In this document: one piece after another, positions 15,405 through 23,247 of the stretch
Numbering within the stretch: position 1 is the stretch's first letter
Layout: each line of letters opens with the position of its first letter
Assembly (NCBI GenBank): GCA_946611235.1
Contig: CAMODE010000001.1
Span: 1 to 33,313, forward strand
Length of the DNA: 33,313 nucleotides
Direction of reading: 5' to 3'
Source of the DNA: an uncultured Caryophanales bacterium
GTDB taxonomy: Bacteria > Bacillota_I > Bacilli_A > RF39 > UBA660
Notes under the pieces: generated by a model
Database searches by the model: none
The model's input: the letters and a program-made list of their open reading frames with translations, nothing else
Told to the model about the DNA's origin: nothing
Position numbers and translations under genes: made by a program

Positions 15405-16418
15405 GTGAGAAATATTTATGATTTAACATTAAAAGAATTAGAAGATTACCTTATATCTATTGGAGAAAAATCATTTAGAGCTTCTCAAATATATGAAGGA
15501 TTATATAAAAAGAGACTCTCTTCTTTTGATGAAATAACAAATATAAGTAAAGATTTAAGGCAAAAATTAAATAATACTTTCTCTTTATATAAAATTAAAT
15601 TATTAATAAAACAGACAGGAGATAATGTTAATAAATACTTATTTGAACTAGAAGATGGTAATAAAATTGAATCAGTATTAATGTTTCATGACTATGGAAT
15701 TAGTATTTGCGTATCATCACAAGTAGGATGTAATATGGGGTGTGCATTCTGTGAAAGTGGTAGACTAAAGAAAGTAAGAAATTTACTAGCCTATGAAATA
15801 GTAGAGCAGATACTTTTAATCGAAGAAGATATAAAGAAAAGAATAACTCATGTTGTTGTAATGGGAATAGGAGAGCCTTTTGATAACTATGATAATGTTC
15901 TAAGATTTGTTAAAATAATTAATTGTAATAAAGGAATAGATATTGGATCAAGACATATTACTATATCAACATGTGGAGTAATACCAGGTATTAAGAAGTT
16001 TATGAAGGAAGATGGACAAGTAAATTTAGCAATAAGCTTACATGCTCCAAGTGACGAATTAAGAAGTAAGATAATGCCTATTAATAAAGCATATCCTTTA
16101 AAAGAATTAATGAAAGTCATAAAAGAATATATTTCTGTTACTAATAGAAGAGTAACTTTTGAATATATTATGTTAGAGGATGTTAATGATTCGGAAAAAG
16201 AAGCATTAGAGTTAGTTAAATTACTTAGAGGAATAAACTGCTATGTAAATTTAATACCATATAATGAGACAGAAAATATCCAATTTAAAAGGACAAAAGA
16301 GTGGAAAATTATGAAGTTTTATGATATACTTAAATCGAATAAGATTAATGTAACAATTAGAAAAGAATTTGGAGGCTCTGTTGATGCTGCTTGCGGACAA
16401 CTAAGAGCTAATAATTAA
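15405..16418 (+). CDS. rlmN: Dual-specificity 23S rRNA/tRNA adenine C2-methyltransferase
   Basis: A radical SAM enzyme that methylates C2 of A2503 in 23S rRNA and A37 in some tRNAs. The 337-residue product has the Fe-S motif C109-x3-C113-x2-C116 in QVGCNMGCAFCESG. GIGEPFDNYDNVL, the SAM-binding ISTCG segment and the C-terminal DAACGQLRANN with the methyl-carrying Cys are also present. The start is GTG, with AGAGGTG in place. It heads the conserved Bacilli cluster rlmN-prpC-prkC-rsgA-rpe and the next gene starts 12 bases later. Confidence 0.96.
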   Translation: MRNIYDLTLKELEDYLISIGEKSFRASQIYEGLYKKRLSSFDEITNISKDLRQKLNNTFSLYKIKLLIKQTGDNVNKYLFELEDGNKIESVLMFHDYGISICVSSQVGCNMGCAFCESGRLKKVRNLLAYEIVEQILLIEEDIKKRITHVVVMGIGEPFDNYDNVLRFVKIINCNKGIDIGSRHITISTCGVIPGIKKFMKEDGQVNLAISLHAPSDELRSKIMPINKAYPLKELMKVIKEYISVTNRRVTFEYIMLEDVNDSEKEALELVKLLRGINCYVNLIPYNETENIQFKRTKEWKIMKFYDILKSNKINVTIRKEFGGSVDAACGQLRANN

Positions 16419-16430
16419 GGAAGTGAAATA

Positions 16431-17171
16431 ATGCAAACATTTTATATGACAGATGCGGGAAAAGTAAGAACCCATAATGAAGATAATGTCACAATAATAA
16501 GTAATAAAAATAATGAATTCATTCTTGCCGTAGCAGATGGTATGGGAGGACATAAAGCCGGTGAAGTAGCATCAGGTATTGCTATAGATCATCTAACCGA
16601 AAGTTTTGAGGCTAAAGAAACGCTTGGTAAAAAAGAAGATGCTATTGACTGGTTAAGAATTATTGTTAAAGAAATTAATGATAAAATTTTTGCTTATACT
16701 GCATCTCATCCTGAAAGTAAAGGAATGGGTACTACTTTAGTAATTGCTGTAAAAACAGATGATTATATATTATATGGAAATATCGGTGATTCATCAGGAT
16801 ATGCTATAAAGAATGAAAAATTACATAAAATAACTAAAGATCATACATTAGTAAATTTACTAGTATCAACGGGAGAATTAACACCTGAACAAGCTAAATT
16901 TCATCCGAGAAAAAACTTATTAACAAGAGCATTAGGAGCGAATGATCCAATTGAAATAGATGTCTTTGATGTCGACAATACTGTTGATGGATTATTCTTA
17001 TGCAGTGATGGACTTACTAATATGGTAACTGATGAACAAATAGAAAAAGTATTAAATAGTAAATCTTCAATTGAAGAACAAGTAGATAAATTAATCAAAA
17101 AGAGTAATATGCGTGGTGGCACAGATAATATATCAATAGCTTATCTAAGAAAAGAAAGTGGTGATTTATAA
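16431..17171 (+). CDS. prpC: PP2C-type Ser/Thr protein phosphatase (partner of PrkC)
   Basis: A metal-dependent phosphatase that reverses phosphorylation by the adjacent kinase. The 246-residue product shows the PP2C motifs THNEDN (14-19), VADGMGGHKAGE with metal ligand Asp36, GDSSGYA, SDGLTNMV and GGTDNISI. There is no membrane segment, so it acts in the cytoplasm. It follows AAGGAAGTGA, and its stop overlaps the prkC start by one base (TAATG), so the two are translationally coupled. Confidence 0.97.
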   Translation: MQTFYMTDAGKVRTHNEDNVTIISNKNNEFILAVADGMGGHKAGEVASGIAIDHLTESFEAKETLGKKEDAIDWLRIIVKEINDKIFAYTASHPESKGMGTTLVIAVKTDDYILYGNIGDSSGYAIKNEKLHKITKDHTLVNLLVSTGELTPEQAKFHPRKNLLTRALGANDPIEIDVFDVDNTVDGLFLCSDGLTNMVTDEQIEKVLNSKSSIEEQVDKLIKKSNMRGGTDNISIAYLRKESGDL

Positions 17172-18958
17172 TGCTATCTAGGGGTCAAAAAGTTAATGAA
17201 AGATATGAAATCATTAAAACCATTGGTGAAGGTGGTATGGCTAATGTATATTTAGCAAATGATACAATATTAGATCGAAAAGTAGCAATCAAAGTTTTAA
17301 GGGGAGATCTATCTAACGATGAAAAATTTATTCGTCGTTTTAAAAGAGAAGCTCTTTCAGTATCTAATCTTTCTCATCCCAATATTGTTGAAGTATATGA
17401 TGTTGGAGAAGAAGAAGGAAACTATTACATTGTAATGGAATATATTGAAGGAAAAACATTAAAACAATTACTTCAAAAAAGAGGAGCCCTTACTTTAACT
17501 GAAGTAATTGATATCATGAGTCAGCTAACGGATGGCTTATCTCATGCCCATGAAGCATATATCATACATAGAGACATTAAGCCTCAAAACATTATGATTG
17601 AGGATAATGGCTTAGTAAAAATAACAGATTTTGGAATAGCTATGGCTTTAAATTCAACTCAGCTTACTCAAACAAACTCTGTTATGGGTTCAGTTCATTA
17701 TTTACCACCAGAACAAGCAAATGGTAAAGGATCCACTGTTAAAAGTGATATCTATTCATTAGGAATACTAATGTATGAATTACTTACTGGTTCTGTTCCA
17801 TTTAAAGGAGATAATGCTGTTGAAATAGCTTTGAAGCACATGAAAGAAAAACTACCTAGTATAAGAAAGCAAAATCCAACAATACCTCAGTCAATAGAAA
17901 ATATCGTATTAAAAGCAACAGCAAAGAATCCTAAGAATAGATATGATACTGTAAAAGATATGTATAACGATTTACAGACTGCTATGGATAGAACTAATGA
18001 AAAAAGATTAGTTTATGAATATCCTGAAAATGATTTAGAAGAAACAAAAGTAGTTCCTGTTGTAACCAAAGAAGTAAAAAAATCAATGGTTGATAAGCCA
18101 AGTGATGTAGAAGATAAAGATTCTTCATTATTAAAAGAAAAAAATGATAAAAATAAACTTCCAATAATACTAGCGGTTGTACTATTAGTAGTACTAATAG
18201 TACTAGCAGGAGTTTACCTTCTAATCTCAAATAGAAATGTTAAAGAAGTAAAAGTACCTAATGTAATTGGATTAACTACTGAAGAAGCTATAGAAAAAAT
18301 CAAAAAAGTAGGACTTGAATATACAACAAAATCAGAAGAAAATGCTGATGTTGAAGAAGGGTATGTTATAAAAACAGAACCAAAATCAGGATCTACTAAA
18401 ACTAAGGGAAGTACCATAACAATAATAGAATCATCTGGTAAAGAGTATCTATTACTTGAAGACTATTCTGGAAAGAATTATTATGAGATTAAAGGTTTAC
18501 TTGAAGCAAAAGGAATCAAAGTAGAAATGAAAACCAAATCGGTAGAGAATGTATCCGAATATAAAGACAAAGAAGATTTAATTATAGCTCAAGAACCAGA
18601 ATATAAGTCTGATGAAGAAACAAAACTATTTAAAGGAGATAATGTTGTTCTTTATATACCAGAAGTAGATGTTTATCCTGATATGGTAGCGGAAAAATGG
18701 ACTATTGATAAAGTTATAGAATTTGCCGATAAATATCATTTAACAATCGATAAATCATATAAAGAAACTGAAGATGAAGAGGAAGGAACTATTTTAAAAC
18801 AAAGTAGAGAACCTGGAGATCCTATCTATAATGGTTATACCTTAAAGGTAACAATTGCTAAAAAACCTGAAGAAAAAGAACCAGTAGATGACCTTATCCC
18901 TTCGGATGATACAAATAAAGAGTCAAATAAAGAAAAAGATAAAAAAACAACTGAGTAA
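17171..18958 (+). CDS. prkC: Membrane Ser/Thr protein kinase with three PASTA domains
   Basis: A Hanks-type kinase that senses peptidoglycan or lipid II outside the cell and phosphorylates cytoplasmic targets. In 595 residues, the kinase domain spans about 11-272: GEGGMANVY loop, Lys41, HRDIKPQN with Asp135, DFG at 153-155, and SVHYLPPEQ at the end of the activation segment. A charged linker is followed by a membrane helix at 330-352. Three PASTA units lie at about 357-421, 425-497 and 499-565, and the tail is acidic and lysine-rich. The activation segment contains many Thr/Ser residues (TQLTQTNS), suited to autophosphorylation. Length and architecture match Bacillus PrkC. Confidence 0.97.
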   Translation: MLSRGQKVNERYEIIKTIGEGGMANVYLANDTILDRKVAIKVLRGDLSNDEKFIRRFKREALSVSNLSHPNIVEVYDVGEEEGNYYIVMEYIEGKTLKQLLQKRGALTLTEVIDIMSQLTDGLSHAHEAYIIHRDIKPQNIMIEDNGLVKITDFGIAMALNSTQLTQTNSVMGSVHYLPPEQANGKGSTVKSDIYSLGILMYELLTGSVPFKGDNAVEIALKHMKEKLPSIRKQNPTIPQSIENIVLKATAKNPKNRYDTVKDMYNDLQTAMDRTNEKRLVYEYPENDLEETKVVPVVTKEVKKSMVDKPSDVEDKDSSLLKEKNDKNKLPIILAVVLLVVLIVLAGVYLLISNRNVKEVKVPNVIGLTTEEAIEKIKKVGLEYTTKSEENADVEEGYVIKTEPKSGSTKTKGSTITIIESSGKEYLLLEDYSGKNYYEIKGLLEAKGIKVEMKTKSVENVSEYKDKEDLIIAQEPEYKSDEETKLFKGDNVVLYIPEVDVYPDMVAEKWTIDKVIEFADKYHLTIDKSYKETEDEEEGTILKQSREPGDPIYNGYTLKVTIAKKPEEKEPVDDLIPSDDTNKESNKEKDKKTTE

Positions 18959-18969
18959 AAGGAGCATTA

Positions 18970-19803
18970 ATGGAAGGCATAATAATAAAAAATGAAAGTA
19001 ATAACTATACAGTAAGAACAAGTAAAGGAATCAATATATGTAAGCCAAGAGGAAAATTTCGCTTAGACAAAATAACTCCTTTAGTCGGAGATAATGTCAT
19101 AATAGATGAAGAAAATAATTATATATTAGATATCAAACAAAGAAAGAATTTTCTTATAAGACCTCAGATAGCCAATGTTGATATTGCTCTTATAGTAACA
19201 TCAGTAAAAGAACCAAACTTTGATTGCAATCTATTAGATAAATTGTTAACAATTATATCTTATAATAATATAAAACCAGTAATTTGTTTAACAAAATTAG
19301 ATTTATTAAATAACATCGAAAGAAAAGAAATAGATAAAATAATGGATTATTATCAAAAGATTGGATATATTGTTACAAATAATGAAAGTATCAAAGAAAT
19401 AAAGAAAATAATAAATAATAAAGTAATTGTTTTTGCAGGCCAGTCAGGAGCAGGTAAATCTTCTCTATTAAATAAGCTAGATAAAAACCTATCCCTTGAA
19501 ACAAATGAAATATCAAAAGCTTTAGGAAGAGGAAAACATACAACAAGATGTACAACGTTATATGATATCGATGGAGCCTTAGTCGCAGATACCCCAGGCT
19601 TTTCATCCGTAGATTTTCTAGGTATGACTAAAGAAGATATAAGAGATAATATGAAAGAAATGTTTGATAATTTAGATAATTGCAAATATAGGGATTGTAT
19701 GCATATAAAAGAAGATGATTGTAGAGTCAAAAAACTCCTTAGTGAAGGTAAAATATTACCATCTAGATATGAGAACTATAAAAAATTTATCGGAGGCAAA
19801 TAA
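18970..19803 (+). CDS. rsgA: Small-subunit ribosome biogenesis GTPase RsgA
   Basis: A circularly permuted GTPase that checks the decoding centre of the maturing 30S subunit. The 277-residue product has an N-terminal OB-like region and motif G4 (TKLD, 108-111) before G1 (GQSGAGKSS, 157-165), then DTPGFSS (G3). A C-terminal zinc cluster, CKYRDCMHIKEDDC (about 238-251), completes the family order. AAGGAGC lies before the ATG. The gene starts 11 bases after prkC and ends 1 base before rpe. Confidence 0.96.
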   Translation: MEGIIIKNESNNYTVRTSKGINICKPRGKFRLDKITPLVGDNVIIDEENNYILDIKQRKNFLIRPQIANVDIALIVTSVKEPNFDCNLLDKLLTIISYNNIKPVICLTKLDLLNNIERKEIDKIMDYYQKIGYIVTNNESIKEIKKIINNKVIVFAGQSGAGKSSLLNKLDKNLSLETNEISKALGRGKHTTRCTTLYDIDGALVADTPGFSSVDFLGMTKEDIRDNMKEMFDNLDNCKYRDCMHIKEDDCRVKKLLSEGKILPSRYENYKKFIGGK

Positions 19804-19804
19804 T

Positions 19805-20431
19805 ATGAAATTATCAGTATCATTATTAAATGCAGAAGACAAACTATTTACAACTAAAAAAATTAATAATACAGAAATAGATTACTTTCATATTGATGTA
19901 ATGGACGGAAAATTCGTCTCACAAACATCTTTCTCAATTAAAGAAATACAAGAAATATCTAATGTCAGTAAAAAACCTCTAGATATTCATCTTATGGTAA
20001 ATGATCCTAGTATCTATATTGAACAGTTAAAAGAACTCTCAAATATAAATAACATAACATTTCATCTAGAAATAGATAAGGATATTAATAAATTATTAAC
20101 AAAAATAAAAGACTATGGCATTAAAAGAGGAATAGCAATAAAACCAAATACTGATATAAATTTATTAAAACCATATTTAGATAATATTGACCTAATACTT
20201 ATAATGACCGTAGAACCTGGTTATGGTGGTCAACCCTTTATTGAATCAAGTGTAGAAAGAATAAAAAAGATAAAAGAGTTAATAAAAGATTATAATATTC
20301 TACTTGAAGTAGATGGTGGTATAAATGATAAAACCATAAAAAAAGTATCTCTTTCCGATATAGCAGTAGTGGGTTCCTATATAACTACTAGTGACAATAT
20401 GGAAGAAAGAATTAATAATTTATTAGTATAA
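19805..20431 (+). CDS. rpe: Ribulose-phosphate 3-epimerase
   Basis: A TIM-barrel enzyme that interconverts ribulose 5-phosphate and xylulose 5-phosphate in the pentose phosphate pathway. The 208-residue product contains DVMDGKFV (metal-binding His/Asp region), HLMVNDP, MTVEPGYGGQPF and the phosphate-binding VDGGI and VVGSYI segments. The start is the ATG at 19805, after GGAGG at 19793-19797; the frame runs upstream through rsgA but without a plausible start. This is the last gene of the rlmN operon. Confidence 0.95.
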   Translation: MKLSVSLLNAEDKLFTTKKINNTEIDYFHIDVMDGKFVSQTSFSIKEIQEISNVSKKPLDIHLMVNDPSIYIEQLKELSNINNITFHLEIDKDINKLLTKIKDYGIKRGIAIKPNTDINLLKPYLDNIDLILIMTVEPGYGGQPFIESSVERIKKIKELIKDYNILLEVDGGINDKTIKKVSLSDIAVVGSYITTSDNMEERINNLLV

Positions 20432-20434
20432 ATA

Positions 20435-20476
20435 AAAACTCCTATTTAATAATAATATTGAAAGGAGTTTTCTTTT
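20435..20476 (+). terminator. Terminator after rpe
   Basis: AAAACTCCT (20435-20443) pairs with AGGAGTTTT (20463-20471) across a 19-base A/T-rich loop, followed by CTTTT. The right arm also supplies an AAAGGAG Shine-Dalgarno for the small ORF at 20477. Confidence 0.7.
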
Positions 20477-20596
20477 ATGAATAATAATAATAATATAAAT
20501 AAAGAAATAATTGAAGAAGAATATATGCTAGGAAAAGAATATTATAATAAATTATTAGATAGTGCTAAACAGGAAAAAGATAATAAATATAAATAA
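20477..20596 (+). CDS. Small 39-residue ORF, hypothetical
   Basis: ATG at 20477 to TAA at 20594-20596 encodes a 39-residue highly charged peptide: five Asn after the Met, then an amphipathic acidic/lysine helix (KEIIEEEYMLGKEYYNKLLDSA). AAAGGAG at 20461-20467 is 9 bases upstream, inside the right arm of the rpe terminator. Translation would need read-through of that hairpin, and the stem would hide the ribosome site. Alternatively the peptide may be fortuitous. Confidence 0.4.
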   Translation: MNNNNNINKEIIEEEYMLGKEYYNKLLDSAKQEKDNKYK

Positions 20597-20599
20597 AAA

Positions 20600-20622
20600 A
20601 AGACAGATACAATATCTATCTT
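20600..20622 (-). terminator. Terminator of the bL28-like gene
   Basis: On the minus strand AAGATAGATA (20622-20613), loop TTG, TATCTGTCTT (20609-20600), then seven or more T residues. One T-G pair makes it work better on this strand. Confidence 0.8.
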
Positions 20623-20800
20623 AAGCAGCTTTCTTACTATTCTTTTTAAAAGTTCTAGCTTCTCTAACACTAGTCTTAATTTTTTTACCAAATTCATCAA
20701 CAATAGTAGTAAAATTAACTTTTTGTTTGCTTTTTGTTATTTTTAAACAATTAGGTCTATTATTAACAGATCTAGTTTTTTTAGTTGTTACTTTCTTCAT
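20621..20800 (-). CDS. rpmB: Probable 50S ribosomal protein bL28, short form
   Basis: ATG at 20800 to TAA at 20621 encodes a basic 59-residue protein. The pattern SVNNRPNCLKITKSKQKVNF, then VDEFGKKIKTSVREARTFKK aligns by eye with bL28 (SGNxRSHAxNxTKRxWxxNLQ, G-K-xKVSxRxxRTxKK), including the NNR, K-x-N and S-x-R-x-x-R-T-x-K-K positions. The N-terminal CxxTGK zinc/loop region of Bacillus RpmB is replaced by KKVTTKK. GAGGAGG precedes the ATG, and the promoter and terminator are both clear. The gene lies 65 bases downstream of the sigK-like gene on the same strand. Assignment rests on pattern, not a search. Confidence 0.7.
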   Translation of the reverse strand: MKKVTTKKTRSVNNRPNCLKITKSKQKVNFTTIVDEFGKKIKTSVREARTFKKNSKKAA

Positions 20801-20829
20801 AATTCTTCCTCCTCATCAGTTCGATATTA

Positions 20830-20858
20830 ACTTTATCATAAAAATGGTATTTAGTCAA
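20830..20858 (-). promoter_or_regulatory. Promoter of the bL28-like gene
   Basis: Minus strand: -35 TTGACT (20858-20853), 17-base spacer, -10 TAAAGT (20835-20830) with TGA before it. Confidence 0.65.
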
Positions 20859-20865
20859 TAATTAT

Positions 20866-21585
20866 TTAATTATTTCTATGTTTTTCCCTATCTTCGTTAT
20901 CCTTTTTAATAAATTCTCTAAGTATTTTAGTAATAGCTCTTTTCTCTATTCGAGAAACATAACTTCTCGATATTCCAAGTTTTTTAGATATTTCTTTTTG
21001 TGTTACTTCATCATTACCATCGAGACCATATCTTTTTTCAATAATATCTCTTTCTCTTGGGGTAAGAATATTTAAGTATTTTCTTAGTAGTTTAATATTA
21101 TCTTGTTTATCTATTTCATCAGCATAATCTGGATCTTCTGTTTTAAGAACATCAAGTATAGTAATTTCATTACCCTCTTTATCAAAACTAATACCATCAA
21201 ATAAACTAACATTTTTAGAATTTTTTTTATCTGCCCTAAAATGCATAAGAATTTCATTTTCTGCGCATTTAGCTATATAAGTAGTAAGCCTAACATTCTT
21301 ATTAGGAGAAAAACTATCTATCCCTTTAATCAACCCAACAGTACCAATACCGATTAAATCATCTGTATCATTAGTACTAGATTCAAACTTTTTTACAATA
21401 TGAGCTACTAATCTTAAATTATGCTCAATAAGTTTACTTCTAGCGGCCTTATCTCCTTTTAGCATTTTATCAATATATAATTCTTCTTCCTCTTTAGAAA
21501 GTGGCTCAGGGAAAGCATTATTAGAATAAGAACCGGAAAAGAAAGAAAAATTACTTATAAGAAAATTAATTAAATTAATTAACAT
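20866..21585 (-). CDS. Sigma-70 family factor of the SigK/SigE sporulation type
   Basis: The 239-residue product follows Bacillus pro-sigma-K along its length. It has a hydrophobic N-terminal stretch (1-17), then NNAFPEPLS, GDKAARSKLIEHNLRLVAHIVKKFE (region 2.1), DDLIGIGTVGLIKGIDSF (2.2), KCAENEILMHFRA (2.3-2.4), DKEGNEITILDVL, LTPRERDIIEKRYGLDG and the helix-turn-helix QKEISKKLGISRSYVSRIEKRA. The N-terminal hydrophobic stretch matches the pro-sequence that holds sigma-K at the membrane until cleavage. SigK normally directs late mother-cell spore genes; whether that holds here is open. AGGAGG lies 8 bases before the ATG at 21585. It is divergent from yqeG. Confidence 0.92.
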   Translation of the reverse strand: MLINLINFLISNFSFFSGSYSNNAFPEPLSKEEEELYIDKMLKGDKAARSKLIEHNLRLVAHIVKKFESSTNDTDDLIGIGTVGLIKGIDSFSPNKNVRLTTYIAKCAENEILMHFRADKKNSKNVSLFDGISFDKEGNEITILDVLKTEDPDYADEIDKQDNIKLLRKYLNILTPRERDIIEKRYGLDGNDEVTQKEISKKLGISRSYVSRIEKRAITKILREFIKKDNEDREKHRNN

Positions 21586-21642
21586 CGCATAAACCTCCTA
21601 ATAAAGATTATGCAAAAAATGTCATATAAAGATATAAATAAC

Positions 21643-21682
21643 TTCAAAATAGAAAAAAAGTATAGTATAATTAAAAGGAGGT
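21643..21682 (+). promoter_or_regulatory. Promoter and RBS of yqeG-yqeH
   Basis: TTCAAA (21643-21648), 17-base spacer, TATAAT (21666-21671): the same -35/-10 pair as rlmN. AAAGGAGGTG directly upstream fixes the ATG at 21688. Confidence 0.8.
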
Positions 21683-21687
21683 GGAAA

Positions 21688-22209
21688 ATGAATTACTTTT
21701 ATCCTGATATATATTCTCAAAGTATTTATACAATTAATTACAATAAATTAATTGATAAAGGAATTAAATGTCTACTATTTGATTTAGATAATACATGTAT
21801 ACCATATATAGATAAGAAACCAACAAAAGAATTAAAAGAGCATTTTGATAAACTTAAAGATATGGGCTTTAAAGTAATTATTTTTTCCAATTCTTCTAAA
21901 GAAAGATTAGAACCATTTAAAAACTACTTAAATGTTGATTGCTGTGCTAAGGCAGGCAAACCAAGAAAAAGAAAATTTTTAAAAGTATTAAAAAAATATC
22001 ATTTAAATTTACCTGATGTAGCCATAATAGGAGATCAATTAGTAACGGATATTTATGGCGGAAATAAAGTAGGAATAACCACAGTATTAGTAAATCCAAT
22101 TTCTAATATTGATATGCCATTTACTAAAATACATCGTTTTATTGAAAAAATAGAAATTAAAAAGATGAATAAAAAAGGCATTTTTAAGTTAGGAGAATAT
22201 TATGATTAA
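21688..22209 (+). CDS. yqeG: YqeG family HAD-IIIA phosphatase
   Basis: A small cytoplasmic HAD-superfamily phosphatase of poorly defined substrate, usually next to yqeH in Bacillota; relatives include phosphatidylglycerophosphate phosphatases. The 173-residue product has the nucleophile motif FDLDNT (31-36), ISFSNSS-like IIFSNSSKERL, and KAGKPRKRKF followed by IIGDQLVTDI with the last Asp pair. The start is chosen at the ATG with AAAGGAGGTG. The frame also runs upstream to 21610, but that part contains the promoter. The stop overlaps yqeH by 8 bases. Confidence 0.93.
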   Translation: MNYFYPDIYSQSIYTINYNKLIDKGIKCLLFDLDNTCIPYIDKKPTKELKEHFDKLKDMGFKVIIFSNSSKERLEPFKNYLNVDCCAKAGKPRKRKFLKVLKKYHLNLPDVAIIGDQLVTDIYGGNKVGITTVLVNPISNIDMPFTKIHRFIEKIEIKKMNKKGIFKLGEYYD

Positions 22210-23176
22210 AAAGTGTATAGGATGCGGAAGTATTCTTCAAGAACAAGATATTAATAAAGTAGGTTATACAAGTAATATAAATAATCCATTATGTGAAAGA
22301 TGCTTTAAATTAAAATATTATGGAGAATATCAGAGTGTAAATTTAAATAACAGTGATTATAAAAAAATAATAGATAGTATACCCGAAAATTCATTAGTGG
22401 TCTATATTACTTCTCTTTTAAATATAAATTTAGATTATGTTGATCGTTTTAAGAATGTGTTAATTGTTTTAACCAAAAAAGACTTACTACCAAAATCCAC
22501 AAAAGATTATAAATTAATTGACTATATAAAAAAACATACCAATAATTACCTAGATATTGAAGTAGTTAGTGCTGTTAAAAATTATAATTTAGATAATCTT
22601 TTAAATAAGATAAAGAAATATAGTAATAACAAAGAAATATATTTTGTAGGTATGACAAATTCTGGTAAGTCAACTTTAATAAATAGTCTTATAAAAAATT
22701 ATACAGAAGATAATATTGAAATAACAACAAGTATATACCCATCGACAACATTAGATAAAATTACCATTGATTTAGGTAATGTAAAAATAATTGACACTCC
22801 AGGACTATTAAGTGAAAAAAGTATATTAAATTATTTATCATTAAAAGAGATAAAGAAGATAACCCCAAAGAAAGAATTAAAACCCCGAAGCTACCAAATA
22901 AGTAAAGAGGCATCATTAATTATTGAAAATATGCTAAGAATAGATATTCATAATAAAGACAATATTGTTATATATATAGCAAATAATTTAAATATTACAA
23001 AGATAGGAAAAGATAATAAAAAATTAATAGAATCAAAAAAATATAGTTTAAAAATAGAAAAAAACAAAGATATCGTAATTGAAGATTTATGTTTTATTAA
23101 ATGTCAAAATAATATTAATATTGATATTTATTCATTCTACGATGTAAACATCTATACAAGAGATAATTTAATATAA
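22202..23176 (+). CDS. yqeH: YqeH, circularly permuted ribosome-assembly GTPase
   Basis: YqeH acts in 30S subunit assembly. The 324-residue product (Bacillus ~366) has an N-terminal zinc finger (Cys5, Cys8, Cys31, Cys34) and motif G4 TKKD (91-94) before G1 GMTNSGKST (150-158), then DTPGL (G3), as expected for the permuted family. The C-terminal RNA-binding domain is shorter than in Bacillus. Translation is coupled to yqeG. The usual downstream neighbours aroE, yqeI and nadD are missing. Confidence 0.94.
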   Translation: MIKKCIGCGSILQEQDINKVGYTSNINNPLCERCFKLKYYGEYQSVNLNNSDYKKIIDSIPENSLVVYITSLLNINLDYVDRFKNVLIVLTKKDLLPKSTKDYKLIDYIKKHTNNYLDIEVVSAVKNYNLDNLLNKIKKYSNNKEIYFVGMTNSGKSTLINSLIKNYTEDNIEITTSIYPSTTLDKITIDLGNVKIIDTPGLLSEKSILNYLSLKEIKKITPKKELKPRSYQISKEASLIIENMLRIDIHNKDNIVIYIANNLNITKIGKDNKKLIESKKYSLKIEKNKDIVIEDLCFIKCQNNINIDIYSFYDVNIYTRDNLI

Positions 23177-23179
23177 AAA

Positions 23180-23210
23180 AAGAGTAATTCTATTTACTTT
23201 TTTTTCTTTT
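23180..23210 (+). terminator. Terminator after yqeH
   Basis: An A-run and AGTAA pair with TTACT and a long T-run across a 6-base loop, with one bulged G. The right arm overlaps the -35 of the next gene. Confidence 0.5.
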
Positions 23211-23221
23211 TATATTATAAT
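23193..23221 (+). promoter_or_regulatory. Promoter of the low-complexity protein gene at 23248
   Basis: TTTACT (23193-23198), 17-base spacer, TATAAT (23216-23221); GAGGGG follows before the ATG at 23248. Confidence 0.6.
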
Positions 23222-23247
23222 TTATTTAAGATAGAGAGGGGACGCAT

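Noticed and set aside
20477-20596. Antitoxin or leader-peptide role for the 39-codon ORF
   Set aside because: No toxin-like partner or attenuator structure follows it on the same strand; only a hypothetical peptide can be claimed.
21590-21640. SigE/SigK-type promoter for autoregulation of the sigK-like gene
   Set aside because: A minus-strand GCATAATCT shares only a few bases with the CATACA-type -10 and occurs in a sequence where such matches are frequent by chance.
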